Origin: an uncultured Collinsella sp.
GTDB lineage: Bacteria > Actinomycetota > Coriobacteriia > Coriobacteriales > Coriobacteriaceae
Length of the DNA: 64,000 nucleotides
Assembly (NCBI GenBank): GCA_934646815.1
Contig: CAKUEW010000001.1
Coordinates: forward strand, 248,001-312,000
Direction: 5' to 3'
Below the pieces are notes generated by a model. It did not search any database. It was not told the DNA's origin and worked only from the letters and a program-made list of their open reading frames with translations. Shown here one piece after another: positions 35,308 to 48,141 of the stretch. Numbering within the stretch: position 1 is the first letter of the stretch; each line of letters opens with the position of its first letter. The position numbers and the translations under genes are program-made.

Positions 35308-36723
35308 ATGGCCGGTAACATGCAGGACAGCTTTGACGAGAACGGCAACCCCATCCGCTGCTCTTTCTGCGGAAAAGAGCAAGGTCAGGTTCGCCGCCTT
35401 GTTAAAGGCCCGACCAACATCTTTATCTGCGACGAGTGCGTCGCCGCGTGCTCCGAGATTCTGGAGGAGTCGCTGGCTTCGGACTTTATGGACGCCGCGC
35501 GCAACGGCAAGCTGCCGGGCTTCCTCAACGACCACGGCCAGGCTGCCAACCAGCCGGCTATGGAGCCCGATACTGATGGCTTTGAGCTGGAGGACGACGC
35601 TCGCCAGGTCATTACGCACGTGCCGACGCCGCACGAGATCTATGCCGAGCTTTCGGCCTATGTTATGGGCCAGGAAGACGCCAAGCGCGCCATGTCGGTG
35701 GCCGTGTACAACCACTATCGCCGCGTGATTGAGGGCGGCGCCGCGCTTTCGGCCTTTGACGAGGTCGACGACATGGGTGGCCACCTCGATGACGACATGG
35801 ACGAGGTGGAGCTCGCCAAATCCAACATCTTGCTGCTGGGCCCCACCGGTACCGGTAAGACCCTGCTGGCGCAGACGCTCGCGCGCATTCTGGAGGTTCC
35901 GTTTGCCATCGCCGACGCCACCGCCCTTACCGAGGCCGGCTATGTGGGCGAGGACGTGGAGAACATCCTGCTCAAGCTCATCAACGCCGCCGATGGCGAC
36001 ATTGAGCGCGCGCAGGTGGGCATCATCTATGTGGATGAGATCGACAAGATCGCCCGCAAGGCCGAGAACCTGTCCATCACCCGCGATGTTTCGGGCGAGG
36101 GCGTTCAGCAGGCGCTGCTTAAGATTCTTGAGGGCACGGTGGCCAGCGTTCCGCCCACCGGCGGCCGCAAGCATCCCCAGCAGGAGCTGCTGCAGATCGA
36201 CACGACCAATATCCTGTTTATCTGCGGCGGCGCCTTCGTGGGCCTGGACAAGATCATCGCCGACCGCGTGGGCAACAAGGGCGTGGGCTTTAACTCCGAG
36301 ATCGCCGGCCCCACCTCGGTCGACGAGAACGACCTGCTGCGCCAGGTGCTCCCGCAGGACCTCAACGCCTTTGGTATGATCCCCGAGTTCGTGGGCCGTA
36401 CGCCCGTCGTCACCCAGACGCAGGCGCTCGACGAGGACGACCTGGTGTCGATCCTGACCGAGCCCAAGAACGCCGTGGTTCGCCAGTACCGCAAGATGTT
36501 TCAGCTGGAGGACGTTGATCTGGAGTTTGAGGACGCGGCCCTGCACGAGATCGCCCGCATGGCGCTCGCCCGCAAGACCGGCGCCCGCGGCCTGCGCGCC
36601 ATCTGTGAGGATGTGCTGCAGCAGACGATGTTCGACCTCCCCAGTGAGGAAGGCGTAGCCAAGGTAGTCGTAACCGAAGCCGCCGTAAAGGGCGAAGAAC
36701 AGCCCATGCGCATCTACGGCTAA
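35308..36723 (+). CDS. clpX: Clp protease ATP-binding subunit ClpX
   Basis: 471 residues. N-terminal zinc-binding domain ([14 protein letters not shown]), an acidic linker (about 70-100), Walker [15 protein letters not shown], Walker [10 protein letters not shown], pore-loop region and C-terminal small domain. It is slightly longer than the usual 420-430 residues because of the linker and an insertion between the first helices. It unfolds substrates for ClpP and is cotranscribed with it. Confidence 0.96.
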   Translation: MAGNMQDSFDENGNPIRCSFCGKEQGQVRRLVKGPTNIFICDECVAACSEILEESLASDFMDAARNGKLPGFLNDHGQAANQPAMEPDTDGFELEDDARQVITHVPTPHEIYAELSAYVMGQEDAKRAMSVAVYNHYRRVIEGGAALSAFDEVDDMGGHLDDDMDEVELAKSNILLLGPTGTGKTLLAQTLARILEVPFAIADATALTEAGYVGEDVENILLKLINAADGDIERAQVGIIYVDEIDKIARKAENLSITRDVSGEGVQQALLKILEGTVASVPPTGGRKHPQQELLQIDTTNILFICGGAFVGLDKIIADRVGNKGVGFNSEIAGPTSVDENDLLRQVLPQDLNAFGMIPEFVGRTPVVTQTQALDEDDLVSILTEPKNAVVRQYRKMFQLEDVDLEFEDAALHEIARMALARKTGARGLRAICEDVLQQTMFDLPSEEGVAKVVVTEAAVKGEEQPMRIYG

Positions 36724-36745
36724 ACCAGCCCAAACACATTTGTCG

Positions 36746-36784
36746 ATAGCCTCCGACCACCCGCGGCCGGAGGCTATTTTATAT
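36746..36784 (+). terminator. Terminator of clpPX
   Basis: ATAGCCTCCG (36746-36755) pairs with CGGAGGCTAT (36768-36777), then TTTATAT. Confidence 0.9.
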
Positions 36785-36874
36785 ATACGCAATAACCCCA
36801 ACTACCTGTGTTATTCTGTGTGTTTGTTTAAAGTCTCAACGAAGTCAATTCAGACTGAAGTAATCGATACCTAA

Positions 36875-36988
36875 GGCGTGTTCGCCTGCTTGGTTTTCGT
36901 AGATTCCGCACGAGCCGAAGAGCACTAAATGTGCTCTTCGAGCGAGCCCAGGACCTGACCGAGCGAAAACCAAGCAGGCGAACACGCC
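36875..36988. repeat. R7 long-arm structured element, copy 1 (upstream of valS)
   Basis: Perfect 25-bp arms (36875-36899 and 36964-36988) enclose a core with an inner hairpin, CGAAGAGCAC/GTGCTCTTCG around TAAAT (36916-36940). It shares TTCCGCACG, AGCACTAAATGTGCT and CAGGAC with the element at 39735-39835, in opposite orientation, while the arms differ. It ends 20 bases before the valS start. No T-box sequence was found. Confidence 0.8.
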
Positions 36989-37008
36989 GACGGGCAAGGG
37001 AGAGATAT

Positions 37009-39714
<2,706 letters not shown>

Positions 39715-39734
39715 GGCTTCACTGAGGGGCGCGT

Positions 39735-39835
39735 CCCGACGCTTTGCTCGCTACTGCGAACAGTCCTGCGCAAGACGGACAGCACATTTAGTGCTGTCCT
39801 TTGCGTGCGGAACTTGTATCGAGCAAAGCGTCGGG
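39735..39835. repeat. R7 long-arm structured element, copy 2 (downstream of valS, inverted)
   Basis: Arms 39735-39750 and 39820-39835 (CCCGACGCTTTGCTCG and partner) enclose GGACAGCAC/GTGCTGTCC around ATTTA, and outside that CGCAA/TTGCG. The core is the reverse complement of copy 1. Imperfect pairing extends the arms to about 39723-39843. Confidence 0.8.
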
Positions 39836-39940
39836 CCGCTCCTAGGTCGTTTACGTGGCTGTCTGCATCTGGCGTGTTAGGGCCACACGGCTGGTGCCTT
39901 GATTCTGCTGCAAGCGGGTAGTGGCTGATATTGTTAACGC

Positions 39941-39975
39941 GAGGGGCTCATTCTTTTGATGGGCCTCTTTTTCTG
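39941..39975 (+). terminator. Terminator or attenuator directly before folC
   Basis: GAGG and CTCAT (with a 2-base bulge) pair with ATGGG and CCTC around TTCTTTTG, followed by TTTTTCTGTTTT. It ends about 20 bases before the folC start. Confidence 0.7.
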
Positions 39976-39994
39976 TTTTGGGGGACTTTGGTTT

Positions 39995-41338
39995 ATGGCT
40001 AAGCGTTCGGGGTCGTATTGCGTTCCTTTCTCGTTTGCTTTGCTTTCGTTTGGTGAGGCTGTGGGGCTGGCTGCTGATACGGGGCGGATTTCTGGGGATG
40101 CTGGGCCTCTGCTTGAGACGGTTGTCGATATGCTTGATGAGCTGGGGCGGCCGGATGAGTATTTCGATTGCATTCAGGTTGCCGGTACCAATGGCAAGAC
40201 TTCTACTACTCGTTTTTCGGCTGCTATTCTTCGTGGCGAGGGGCTTAAGACGGCGCTGTATACGTCGCCGCAACTGGTGCGCTATCCCGAGCGCATGGAA
40301 GTTGACGGCCGCGTTGTGAGTGATGAGGCGTTTGCCCGGGGCGTTTCTGCTGCTGTTGAGGCGGGGCGTCGTGTGAATGAGCGCCGTGTTGCGGCGGGGG
40401 AGCGCGCGTATAGCATTACGCCGTTTGACCTGCTTACGGCCGCCGCGCTTGTGGTGTTTGCCGAGGCCGCGGTGGATGTTGCTGTGCTCGAGGTCGGCAT
40501 GGGCGGACGTTGGGACGCTACGAGTGCGACCGATCCTGTCGCTGTTGCCATTACGGGCATTGGACTCGACCACACGCGCATTTTGGGTGACACGCTCGAG
40601 GCGATTGCAGGGGAGAAGGCTGCAGTCATTAAGCCCGGGCGCTTGGTCGTATTGGGCGAGGGTACGCACGAGGCGGGCGTTCAGCGTGTGATGGATGCCC
40701 GTTGCCGCGAGTGCGGGGTCGTGCCGCTCGTGGTTAGCCACGCTACGACTAAGGTGCCGGCGCACGTGGGCGATACGGTGGAGTTTAGCTGCACCACGCC
40801 GCGCGCAATCTATACGTCGAGCATGGTCAAGCCGGCGTATCAGCCGCAGAATGCAGCGTGCGCGATTATGCTGTGCGAGGGATATTTGGGCCGCGAGCTC
40901 GATCACGAGGCGCTCGATGCCTCGCTTATGGGTTGTCCCACCCCGGGCCGTTTTGATGTGCTGGGGACCGATCCGCTCAAGTTGATTGACGCCTGCCACA
41001 ACCCCCAGAGCTGCGAGAACTTTGTCAGCGCGCTGGACGAGATTGATCCGTGCGTGGAGAATCGCCCCACGCTGCTGTGCGCCGCGCTGGCCGATAAGGA
41101 CGTGGCGGGTATCGTCGACGTGCTGATCCCTGCCTTCCCGCGCGTGGTCGTGACCCAGACCGATTCCGATCGCGCCCTGCCGGCAGAGGAGCTTGCCAAG
41201 CTCGTGGACGCCGACAAGCTGGCCGGTGTGTACTCCAGTGTGCCCGAGGCGTTGGCTGCCTTCGAAGCAGCGGGTGAACCCTTCGTAGCAGCCGGCACCA
41301 TCACCCTAGCCGGCGAAGTAGCCGCCCACCTCCGCTAA
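39995..41338 (+). CDS. folC: Bifunctional folylpolyglutamate/dihydrofolate synthase
   Basis: 447 residues of the Mur ligase superfamily; adds glutamate to folates. P-loop VAGTNGKTSTT, then VLEVGMGGRWDATSA and DACHNPQS are the classic FolC motifs. Start chosen at ATG 39995 because the upstream ATGs at 39956-39959 lie inside the terminator hairpin. The first 80 codons use more T-ending codons than the rest of the gene. It is followed by an R1 repeat. Confidence 0.92.
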   Translation: MAKRSGSYCVPFSFALLSFGEAVGLAADTGRISGDAGPLLETVVDMLDELGRPDEYFDCIQVAGTNGKTSTTRFSAAILRGEGLKTALYTSPQLVRYPERMEVDGRVVSDEAFARGVSAAVEAGRRVNERRVAAGERAYSITPFDLLTAAALVVFAEAAVDVAVLEVGMGGRWDATSATDPVAVAITGIGLDHTRILGDTLEAIAGEKAAVIKPGRLVVLGEGTHEAGVQRVMDARCRECGVVPLVVSHATTKVPAHVGDTVEFSCTTPRAIYTSSMVKPAYQPQNAACAIMLCEGYLGRELDHEALDASLMGCPTPGRFDVLGTDPLKLIDACHNPQSCENFVSALDEIDPCVENRPTLLCAALADKDVAGIVDVLIPAFPRVVVTQTDSDRALPAEELAKLVDADKLAGVYSSVPEALAAFEAAGEPFVAAGTITLAGEVAAHLR

Positions 41339-41357
41339 CCCGCCCTGCCCCCTCATC

Positions 41358-41424
41358 AGTTGCGGTGAAATAGGGACTGTTTTACAAGCCAGAAGGCATA
41401 TTTAGTCCGTATTCCACCGCAACT
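41358..41424. repeat. R1 palindromic repeat, copy 7 (asymmetric type A)
   Basis: The left arm has GGGACTG where the right arm has AGTCCGT; otherwise it has the R1 consensus. The loop is diverged. Confidence 0.85.
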
Positions 41425-41440
41425 TACAACCAGTCTTTTT

Positions 41441-41461
41441 GGGACGGGGCTTTTTTGACTA
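41441..41461. repeat. R2 repeat, single left half-element
   Basis: GGGACGGGGCTTTTTTGACT matches the left arm of the full R2 hairpin with one change; there is no partner arm nearby. Confidence 0.7.
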
Positions 41462-41535
41462 TTTTTGCTTGTAACGTACTTGTAAAGTGCCATCCCGCTT
41501 ACGAAATCATTTATGCCGCTTGACCTGTCGCATAT

Positions 41536-41601
41536 TGCGCAACCCTGTTGCGCAGGGGTACGCTCAGCCTAACTTGCAAATCGGACCAGTGCTGTGGTCC
41601 G
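41536..41601 (+). promoter_or_regulatory. Two hairpins in the leader of the giant surface protein gene
   Basis: TGCGCAA/TTGCGCA (41536-41554) and CGGACCA/TGGTCCG (41582-41601), the second 21 bases before the start codon. They may be an operator plus a leader hairpin; neither has a T-tract. Confidence 0.45.
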
Positions 41602-41622
41602 TTGAGCCAGTCGGGAGGAATT

Positions 41623-44600
41623 ATGAATAGAAGGCATGTCAACGCGGCGATCACCGCGGGCCTGGCCCTTACCATGACGGTCGGGTCGGTGCCGCCGCAG
41701 GCGTTTGCCGAGATGATGCAGGGCGATACCACTCAAGTCGTAGCCGAGCAAAGTGCCGACGCAGCAACTGCGGACTCCGGCAAAGCAACCTCGGAAGATC
41801 AGACGGACGACAAGATCGCCTCGCTCGCCGAGCAAACCGACCTGCACGTTGCCGAAGGCTCCGACGCCACGCTGCCCCAAACGGTAGCGGCAACCTACGA
41901 GAGCGGTGCCACCAAACAGGAAAACGTCAGTTGGAAGCTGAACGGCGCCGATGCTCCGGCAACCTTGGCGCAGCTGTCTGCGGGTTCGTACGAGTTCGAA
42001 GGCACCGTCGACGGCACCACGCAGACGGTCAAGCAGCGCGTGGTTATCGAGGTCACCACAGCGGATCCTGCCGCAGTTGACGCAGTCAGCGTCGCTGCAC
42101 CGACCAGTGAAAACGGCCGCAAAGTCGTTTCGATCGAATCTAATCCCATCATTGAAAAGTATGTCGGCTTCGATAACGGCGACTATGTGCCATCCCCTGA
42201 AGTGAAGGTAAAACTGTCTGACGGCACTGAGGGCTCTGCCTTTGTGCAGTGGGATGAAAAGTCGATAGAGACGTTTACCTCGGCAACCGAGGAGTCCGAA
42301 ATCGCTATCACGGGGCAGATTGGCGGCGCGTACGCAAACGGTCAATGGTTCTCGCTCGCTGAGCCATTCGATGTGACCGGTGTGCTCAAGGTCTACGCTC
42401 CTCGCACCACGGGCGGCACTCAGTGGTCCACATGGACCGCGGCGGGCATTGCACCTACGCTGACCTCGAGTGTGTCCGTTTACTATTCCAATGGCGAGTC
42501 CCGGACGTGCCCGGTTGTGTGGAATGAAATATACGAGGACCAGTACCAGAAAGCGGGCACGTTCGTTGTCGAAGGACACATCAGGGATTGTCCCTCCATG
42601 CTCGCGCATTGCACCGTGAGTGTTCGTGCGGTCAAAAGTGTCGAGACCGAGTTGACGTGCACTACCATTACTGGCGAAATGCCGAGCCTCCCGTATTCTG
42701 CGAGGGTTACCTTCGAAAATGGTGCTTCCGAGCTCATTTCTGTTTCATGGGACTACATCTATGAGTCCAGCTACTCGAAGCCCGGCACGTTTGTGGTTAA
42801 TGGCAAGCTCAATGGTTTCGATAATCGAGCTGTTACCTGTACGGTGACGGTAAAAGACGCCAAGGATGTATTGGATCTTAATTCGTTGGCATACGAGCGT
42901 GTGGTGGGCGACACCACACCGCTTACCACCAATCCAAGTTTCTTGGTGAGCCAGTCGAGCACGGGTTCTTACTATCGTGGCTTCCAGGTGGATTGGGACA
43001 ACGCTGACGTGTCGCAATTTCAAAAAGCTGGCACGTATACCGTTACCGGAACGCTTCGGTCCGATAGTGTGTCTTCTGTTGATGGTCTGAAAGTTACCGC
43101 AAAGGTCACCGTTAAAGAGGTTGCATCCATCGAGAAAATTGCTCCGGTGAGTACTCCTGTCAGCGTTCGCCCCACTTCGGGCAGCGGTCTTCCCACCAGC
43201 GTCATGGTTACGTTTACGGACGGCACCAAAAAATCTTGCTCTGTTAACTGGGACACCATTCTGGATTCCCAGGTTGCCAACGAGGGCACCTTTACGGTAT
43301 CTGGTTCACTGTCATATTGGACGCAATATACGTCTCCTACGGGCTCCAACCAGGTGAGCTTGGGAGACGCCAATCGCGTTTCGGCTACTGTCAATGTTCG
43401 CGTGCTGCAGATGCCGGCCTCAACGACGGTGAGCACGCTTATCGGCGGTCAGCCCAATATGCCAGGCACCGTTGAGGCAACCCTCTGGGATGGCACGCGT
43501 GGCGGTTTTTCCGTTCAGTGGCCCGATCTCAGTCAGGAATCGCTCAGCAAACTTGGCCAGACTACGGTGACCGGTCACTTTACGGGCTCGAATATTCCTG
43601 TCACAGCCACAATCAACATCTGCGATCTTGCTGATGACTACATTGGCAAGGTGGCCTATGTGCCTGGCGTTGGCCTAGCGATGCAGAGCTACATCCAGCA
43701 AGTTAAGTTGACGGATGGTAGCTACTACCAGCCGAGGTACTTTTCTGGAACCCCTTATGAGTGGGCCGCACTTCCTCAAGGTCTTGTAGACGGTAAGCCT
43801 GGCGAGTATGAGATTGGCGGCATTATTTCGGGAACGCGCGCAAATATCCGCGCCACTGCTGTTTGTGGTGAGGTAAAGGGCGTTAATTGCTATGACGAGG
43901 ACGGCAGGAAGCTTGCGACGTCCTATGAGGAATGGAGGGTTATTTATCCTGGCGAATCCATTAACTTTGATCATTTGACTGTCGATGGCGTTCTTCAAGA
44001 TGGAACACCTTTCTACAATCTGCCTATTAATTGGGATGAGTATAACGGGGTCCCTGATCAGAGCTGCACAATTACCGGTACCGTTGTCGGTACATCAATT
44101 CCGGTGAAGATGCACGTTATTATCGCGAAGGATTGGCAGCCCGAGCCGCAGACCATTACGGTGCTCAAAGGAACCGATGGCTCCAGTTTGCTCCCACAAT
44201 ATCTCACACTATTCGCTTCCGAAGCGAAGGACCATCCGGGGTATAACGCTCGGTATTGCAGTGTCACATGGAATACTAAGGACTTTAATTGGAATCAAGA
44301 CGGAGTCGTTCACGGCACTGCCCAGTTCGCGTATTCCACGGGCTATGGAGGCGACACGGTCGATATTCCAGTGACGGCGACCGTAAAGGTGGCGGGCAAG
44401 GCTACGTCTGTCCAGAGCGGCACGTTGTGGACAGTTCCGGGTACCGCGCCCGTTTTGCCGGAGACCCTTGAGGTCGTTTACGACAACGACATGTCCGCAG
44501 GCCCCCAGCTCGAAACGGTCACGTGGGATGATATCTCTCCCGATTCGTATGCTAATGATGGCTCCTTCAAGGTTAAGGGCAAGCTTTCGGGTGGTGCAGA

Positions 44601-47600
44601 AGCAACGGTTACCGTTGACGTCTGTGCTGTTACTTCCGTGAATCTTCCGGAGCGCATCACCACGGCAAATGGTGTTGAACCGGAGCTGCCATGGAATGGC
44701 ATTACGGTGACCACGAGCGACGGTATGACGCGTTCTGCCTGGATTGGATGGGACAACTACGATTCTTCGGCTTACACTGGAGAGGCGGGTAAGGTTACGA
44801 CACTATCCGGTAGGCTGTATGCAAGAGGTTTTACCTTGTATAGCAATGGCGCCTACACCGGTGTCAACGTCCAGACCAAGATCGTGATCGATGGTGTCGA
44901 GAAAGCCTTCGATAATGGTGAGACCGCAGTGACCACCAAGGCCGGTACCGCTCCCGCGATGCCTTCCAAAATGGCGGTCGAGATGAGTGACGGCTCTGTT
45001 TCTACGGCTGCCATAGAGTGGGATCCGATTGAGCCCGAGAAGTATGAAAAGCCTGGCACGTTCTATGTAACGGGCCATGTTGTCGGCTTTAATGGTGCTG
45101 CCGCCATGGCGCTCATGGACGACGAGGGCCAGAATGTTGGCGTTGATGAGAACGGCGTGGTAACCGCTAAGGTGACGGTTGCTGACAAGGCGGCTCAAAA
45201 GGTTGCGCTGCAGCCGCAGGCCGTTGTGATTAACACGACGGTTGGGTCGACGCTGACACTGCCTAAGTTCGTTAATGTCAATTACTCTGACGGCACCTTC
45301 ACAGCACATAGCCAATACGATGGCACCGAAATCACGGAGTGGACCGACACCGACGGCCTCAACATCAAGGAGCCACTCGCCAAGACCGGCACCTACAAGC
45401 TCGTCGGCAAGCTCAAGGGCATCGACAACGTCAACGCCATCGTGTACGTCAACGTTCGCGAGGCGCCGCGCACTATCACCAAGCTCGAGGCCAAGTCCTT
45501 CAGCGTGGCCAAGGGCACGTCCAAGCAGGACCTGTACGCCCAGATGCCTAAGCAGGTTGTGGCGACCTATTCCGACGGCTCGACCGACCTGCTTGACATT
45601 GACGCGTGGGACCTGTCCAACGTGACGGATGAGGTGCTCAACGGAACCAGCACGGTGCAGATTACGGGTACGGTTAAGGCGAATGGCGCCAAGGTGACCT
45701 GCAGTGTGACCGTGGTGGACCAGGATGCCCGGACGCCCGACCATGTTGAGGCGATTCCTGATATCCAGATTGCAGACAACGCCAAGGTTGCCGACCTCAT
45801 GGACAAGCTGCCGTCCAAGGTGACGGTGGTCATGAAGGACGGCACGACTACGGTCGAGTCGCCTGTTGAGTGGACGCAGGTCGACAGCCTGGGCCGCGCC
45901 GGCAACGAGTTTACGGTTACGGGCTTGACGGACAACGGCATGACCGTGACGGTCAAGGTCAAGGTGACCGCCCATATCGTGAGCCTGGACGTTGCCGATG
46001 GCATTGAGGTCGAGCGCGACACGAAGGCTACGGATGCTCTGGCTAAGCTGCCCGAGAAGGTCACGGCGGTTTACTCCGACGGCTCCGAGGCTGAGGTCGA
46101 TGTGAAGTGGAATACCGACGGTCTTACTGACAAGGACTTTGCCAAGGAGGGCAAGGTCACAGTTAAGGGCACGGTGGCTGGAACCGACCAGGAGGCGGAG
46201 TGCACGATCAAGGTCACGAAGCCGTTGCGCGAGATTCCCGACCACCTGGCCGGCACCGTTGAGGCCGTGACAGTCGACGACGGCGCAAAGCCCGAGTCCG
46301 TTGTGGCTGCGCTGCCCACCACCGTGAAGGTTGCTATGAGGGACGGCTCCGAGGTCGATGCGAAGATCGACTGGACCGCCCCCAAGGATGCCCTCACCAT
46401 TAAGAACGACGGCACGAGCGTTGACATTACGGGCAAGACCGCGGTCGGCAACTTTGAGGTTACGGCTACGGTCAACCTGAAGCCGGTTGTTGAGAGCATT
46501 GCTGACGTCTCGCTTTCGGTCGCTCGCAACACGGCCGCCGACGACATTGCGCTGCCCGTTCAGGTGACGCTGAACATGTCCGACGGCTCGACGAAGACTG
46601 CCGCCGTTGCGTGGGATAAGGCCCCGCTCACGGCTGATGCCCTGGCTCAGCTGGGCGACATTGTGCTTGAGGGCACGGTCGAGGGCACTTCGGCCAAGGC
46701 CAAGTGCACGGTGACGGTTGTGAAGAGCGATGCCGAGATTCCGGCGTCTGTTAAGTCGGTCGCAGGCGTTAACGTTCCCGAGGGCTCGTCTGCCGATGTC
46801 GTGCGCGAGGCGCTCAAGGACGTCAAGGCGACCGTGCTCATGAAGGACGGCAAGACCACGGCGGAGTCCGAGGTCACGTGGACCGAGGTTCCCGCGGCGG
46901 CCGCCACGTATGGCAACACCGTTGTTGCCAAGGGTGTGACGGTGAACGGCAACCTGCCGGTCGAGGTCACCGTTACCTCCACGACGACGATCGGTCAGGT
47001 CGCCGAGGTATCGCAGATTACCGTCGAGCGCGACACGAAGGCCGAGGCGGTGACTCGCCAGCTTCCCAAGACCGTTGGAGTGACTTATACCGACGGCCAC
47101 ACGGATACCGCTGCGGTTACGTGGAACACGGACGGCCTCGACAAGCAGCTCGCCGCCGTTGCCGAGTACACCATCGAGGGCACGGTCGAGGGCACGACGC
47201 TCAAGGCCACCTGCAAGCTGGTCGTCGAGACGCCTGCGAGTGAGATTCCGGTGACGCCCGCGACGCTGGATTCCGTTGAGGTCTTTGAGTTTAGCTCGCC
47301 CGACGAGGTGCTGAAGGCGCTGCCCAAGAAGGTCGCCGTGACCATGAAGGACGGTAGCCAGAAGGACTACGACATCGACTGGGAGAATGTGCCCGCGCTT
47401 AACTGGGGCGCCGACGATATGACCGTGACCGGCAAGGTTCACGGCACGGAGCTGACGGTCAGCTGTGGCGTGGTCGTTAAGGCACGTCCGGAGGCCAGCG
47501 GCATGGTGATTGTCGACCAGAACGGCAAGGCCACGACCGCCGAGACCACGCTCAGGGTCGAGCGTGGCAAGGAGATCGATCTGGCCGCCGCGGCGAGCAA

Positions 47601-48054
47601 CGCGGCCGACGGTGCGATGCTGCGCGGTCCCGTGACGTGGACCTCGTCCGACCCGACCATCGCTACAGTGGAGAATGGCAAGGTCAAGGCCCTCAAGAAC
47701 GGCACCGTTGTCATTACGGCGACGCTGGATGTTAACGGCGGGGCTGTTGCGATCTCGCTTGCTGACGATGGTCCCGACGCTGAGGCGCCGGCACCTTCGC
47801 AGTTCACCGCTTCGGTGACCGTTGAGGTTGTTGAGCCGGTCGTTGAGCAGAAGCCGACGGACGGCAAGGACAACGGTGGCAAGTCTGATGTCAAGCCGGC
47901 TTCGGATGCGAAGAAGAACGGCAAGAAGGCCGCCGCTGGGAACCTTGCCCAGACGGGCGACAGCACGGCCGTTACCGTCGCCGCACTTGGCGGAACTGGC
48001 CTGCTGGCGCTGATCGCCGCCGCGATCGAAAAACTGCGTCATCGCGCTGAGTAG
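41623..48054 (+). CDS. Giant LAQTG-anchored surface protein with about 22 Ig-like (Big_4-type) repeats
   Basis: 2143 residues. A signal peptide (about 1-30, cleavage near AFA-E) precedes a low-complexity segment, then about 22 repeats of roughly 80-90 residues, each with a pattern like LPxxVxVxxxDGS ... VxWD ... GxFxVxGxVxG, as in bacterial Ig-like Big_4 domains. A different Ig-like domain of BIG2 type lies near 1975-2065 (TSSDPTIATVENGKVKALK). The end has LAQTGD at 2108-2113, a hydrophobic segment and a basic tail, a sortase signal. Start at ATG 41623 with GGGAGGAAT upstream. The first two thirds are lower in GC and the repeats more diverged; the last third (from about 45.3 kb) is GC-rich and its repeats more alike. 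It probably extends from the cell wall; the ligand is unknown. The repeat count is approximate. Confidence 0.92.
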   Translation: MNRRHVNAAITAGLALTMTVGSVPPQAFAEMMQGDTTQVVAEQSADAATADSGKATSEDQTDDKIASLAEQTDLHVAEGSDATLPQTVAATYESGATKQENVSWKLNGADAPATLAQLSAGSYEFEGTVDGTTQTVKQRVVIEVTTADPAAVDAVSVAAPTSENGRKVVSIESNPIIEKYVGFDNGDYVPSPEVKVKLSDGTEGSAFVQWDEKSIETFTSATEESEIAITGQIGGAYANGQWFSLAEPFDVTGVLKVYAPRTTGGTQWSTWTAAGIAPTLTSSVSVYYSNGESRTCPVVWNEIYEDQYQKAGTFVVEGHIRDCPSMLAHCTVSVRAVKSVETELTCTTITGEMPSLPYSARVTFENGASELISVSWDYIYESSYSKPGTFVVNGKLNGFDNRAVTCTVTVKDAKDVLDLNSLAYERVVGDTTPLTTNPSFLVSQSSTGSYYRGFQVDWDNADVSQFQKAGTYTVTGTLRSDSVSSVDGLKVTAKVTVKEVASIEKIAPVSTPVSVRPTSGSGLPTSVMVTFTDGTKKSCSVNWDTILDSQVANEGTFTVSGSLSYWTQYTSPTGSNQVSLGDANRVSATVNVRVLQMPASTTVSTLIGGQPNMPGTVEATLWDGTRGGFSVQWPDLSQESLSKLGQTTVTGHFTGSNIPVTATINICDLADDYIGKVAYVPGVGLAMQSYIQQVKLTDGSYYQPRYFSGTPYEWAALPQGLVDGKPGEYEIGGIISGTRANIRATAVCGEVKGVNCYDEDGRKLATSYEEWRVIYPGESINFDHLTVDGVLQDGTPFYNLPINWDEYNGVPDQSCTITGTVVGTSIPVKMHVIIAKDWQPEPQTITVLKGTDGSSLLPQYLTLFASEAKDHPGYNARYCSVTWNTKDFNWNQDGVVHGTAQFAYSTGYGGDTVDIPVTATVKVAGKATSVQSGTLWTVPGTAPVLPETLEVVYDNDMSAGPQLETVTWDDISPDSYANDGSFKVKGKLSGGAEATVTVDVCAVTSVNLPERITTANGVEPELPWNGITVTTSDGMTRSAWIGWDNYDSSAYTGEAGKVTTLSGRLYARGFTLYSNGAYTGVNVQTKIVIDGVEKAFDNGETAVTTKAGTAPAMPSKMAVEMSDGSVSTAAIEWDPIEPEKYEKPGTFYVTGHVVGFNGAAAMALMDDEGQNVGVDENGVVTAKVTVADKAAQKVALQPQAVVINTTVGSTLTLPKFVNVNYSDGTFTAHSQYDGTEITEWTDTDGLNIKEPLAKTGTYKLVGKLKGIDNVNAIVYVNVREAPRTITKLEAKSFSVAKGTSKQDLYAQMPKQVVATYSDGSTDLLDIDAWDLSNVTDEVLNGTSTVQITGTVKANGAKVTCSVTVVDQDARTPDHVEAIPDIQIADNAKVADLMDKLPSKVTVVMKDGTTTVESPVEWTQVDSLGRAGNEFTVTGLTDNGMTVTVKVKVTAHIVSLDVADGIEVERDTKATDALAKLPEKVTAVYSDGSEAEVDVKWNTDGLTDKDFAKEGKVTVKGTVAGTDQEAECTIKVTKPLREIPDHLAGTVEAVTVDDGAKPESVVAALPTTVKVAMRDGSEVDAKIDWTAPKDALTIKNDGTSVDITGKTAVGNFEVTATVNLKPVVESIADVSLSVARNTAADDIALPVQVTLNMSDGSTKTAAVAWDKAPLTADALAQLGDIVLEGTVEGTSAKAKCTVTVVKSDAEIPASVKSVAGVNVPEGSSADVVREALKDVKATVLMKDGKTTAESEVTWTEVPAAAATYGNTVVAKGVTVNGNLPVEVTVTSTTTIGQVAEVSQITVERDTKAEAVTRQLPKTVGVTYTDGHTDTAAVTWNTDGLDKQLAAVAEYTIEGTVEGTTLKATCKLVVETPASEIPVTPATLDSVEVFEFSSPDEVLKALPKKVAVTMKDGSQKDYDIDWENVPALNWGADDMTVTGKVHGTELTVSCGVVVKARPEASGMVIVDQNGKATTAETTLRVERGKEIDLAAAASNAADGAMLRGPVTWTSSDPTIATVENGKVKALKNGTVVITATLDVNGGAVAISLADDGPDAEAPAPSQFTASVTVEVVEPVVEQKPTDGKDNGGKSDVKPASDAKKNGKKAAAGNLAQTGDSTAVTVAALGGTGLLALIAAAIEKLRHRAE

Positions 48055-48084
48055 CGCAGAGCGCATAGAGCCCTAGGGCACAAG

Positions 48085-48132
48085 AAGGCCTCCCGTTCCT
48101 CGTAAACCACGAGGGCCAGGAGGCCTTTCGTT
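48085..48132 (+). terminator. Terminator of the surface protein gene
   Basis: AAGGCCTCC (48085-48093) pairs with GGAGGCCTT (48119-48127), with an inner CCTCGT/ACGAGG, then TCGTTT. Confidence 0.85.
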
Positions 48133-48141
48133 TGGCTGTGG

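Noticed and set aside
36875..36988. Insertion-sequence terminal repeats around valS
   Set aside because: valS is a normal essential gene and no transposase is present; the elements are reported as R7 instead.
36790..37008. T-box riboswitch before valS
   Set aside because: No AGGGTGGNACCGCG sequence or antiterminator; the structure belongs to the R7 family. The same check failed for the thrS leader.
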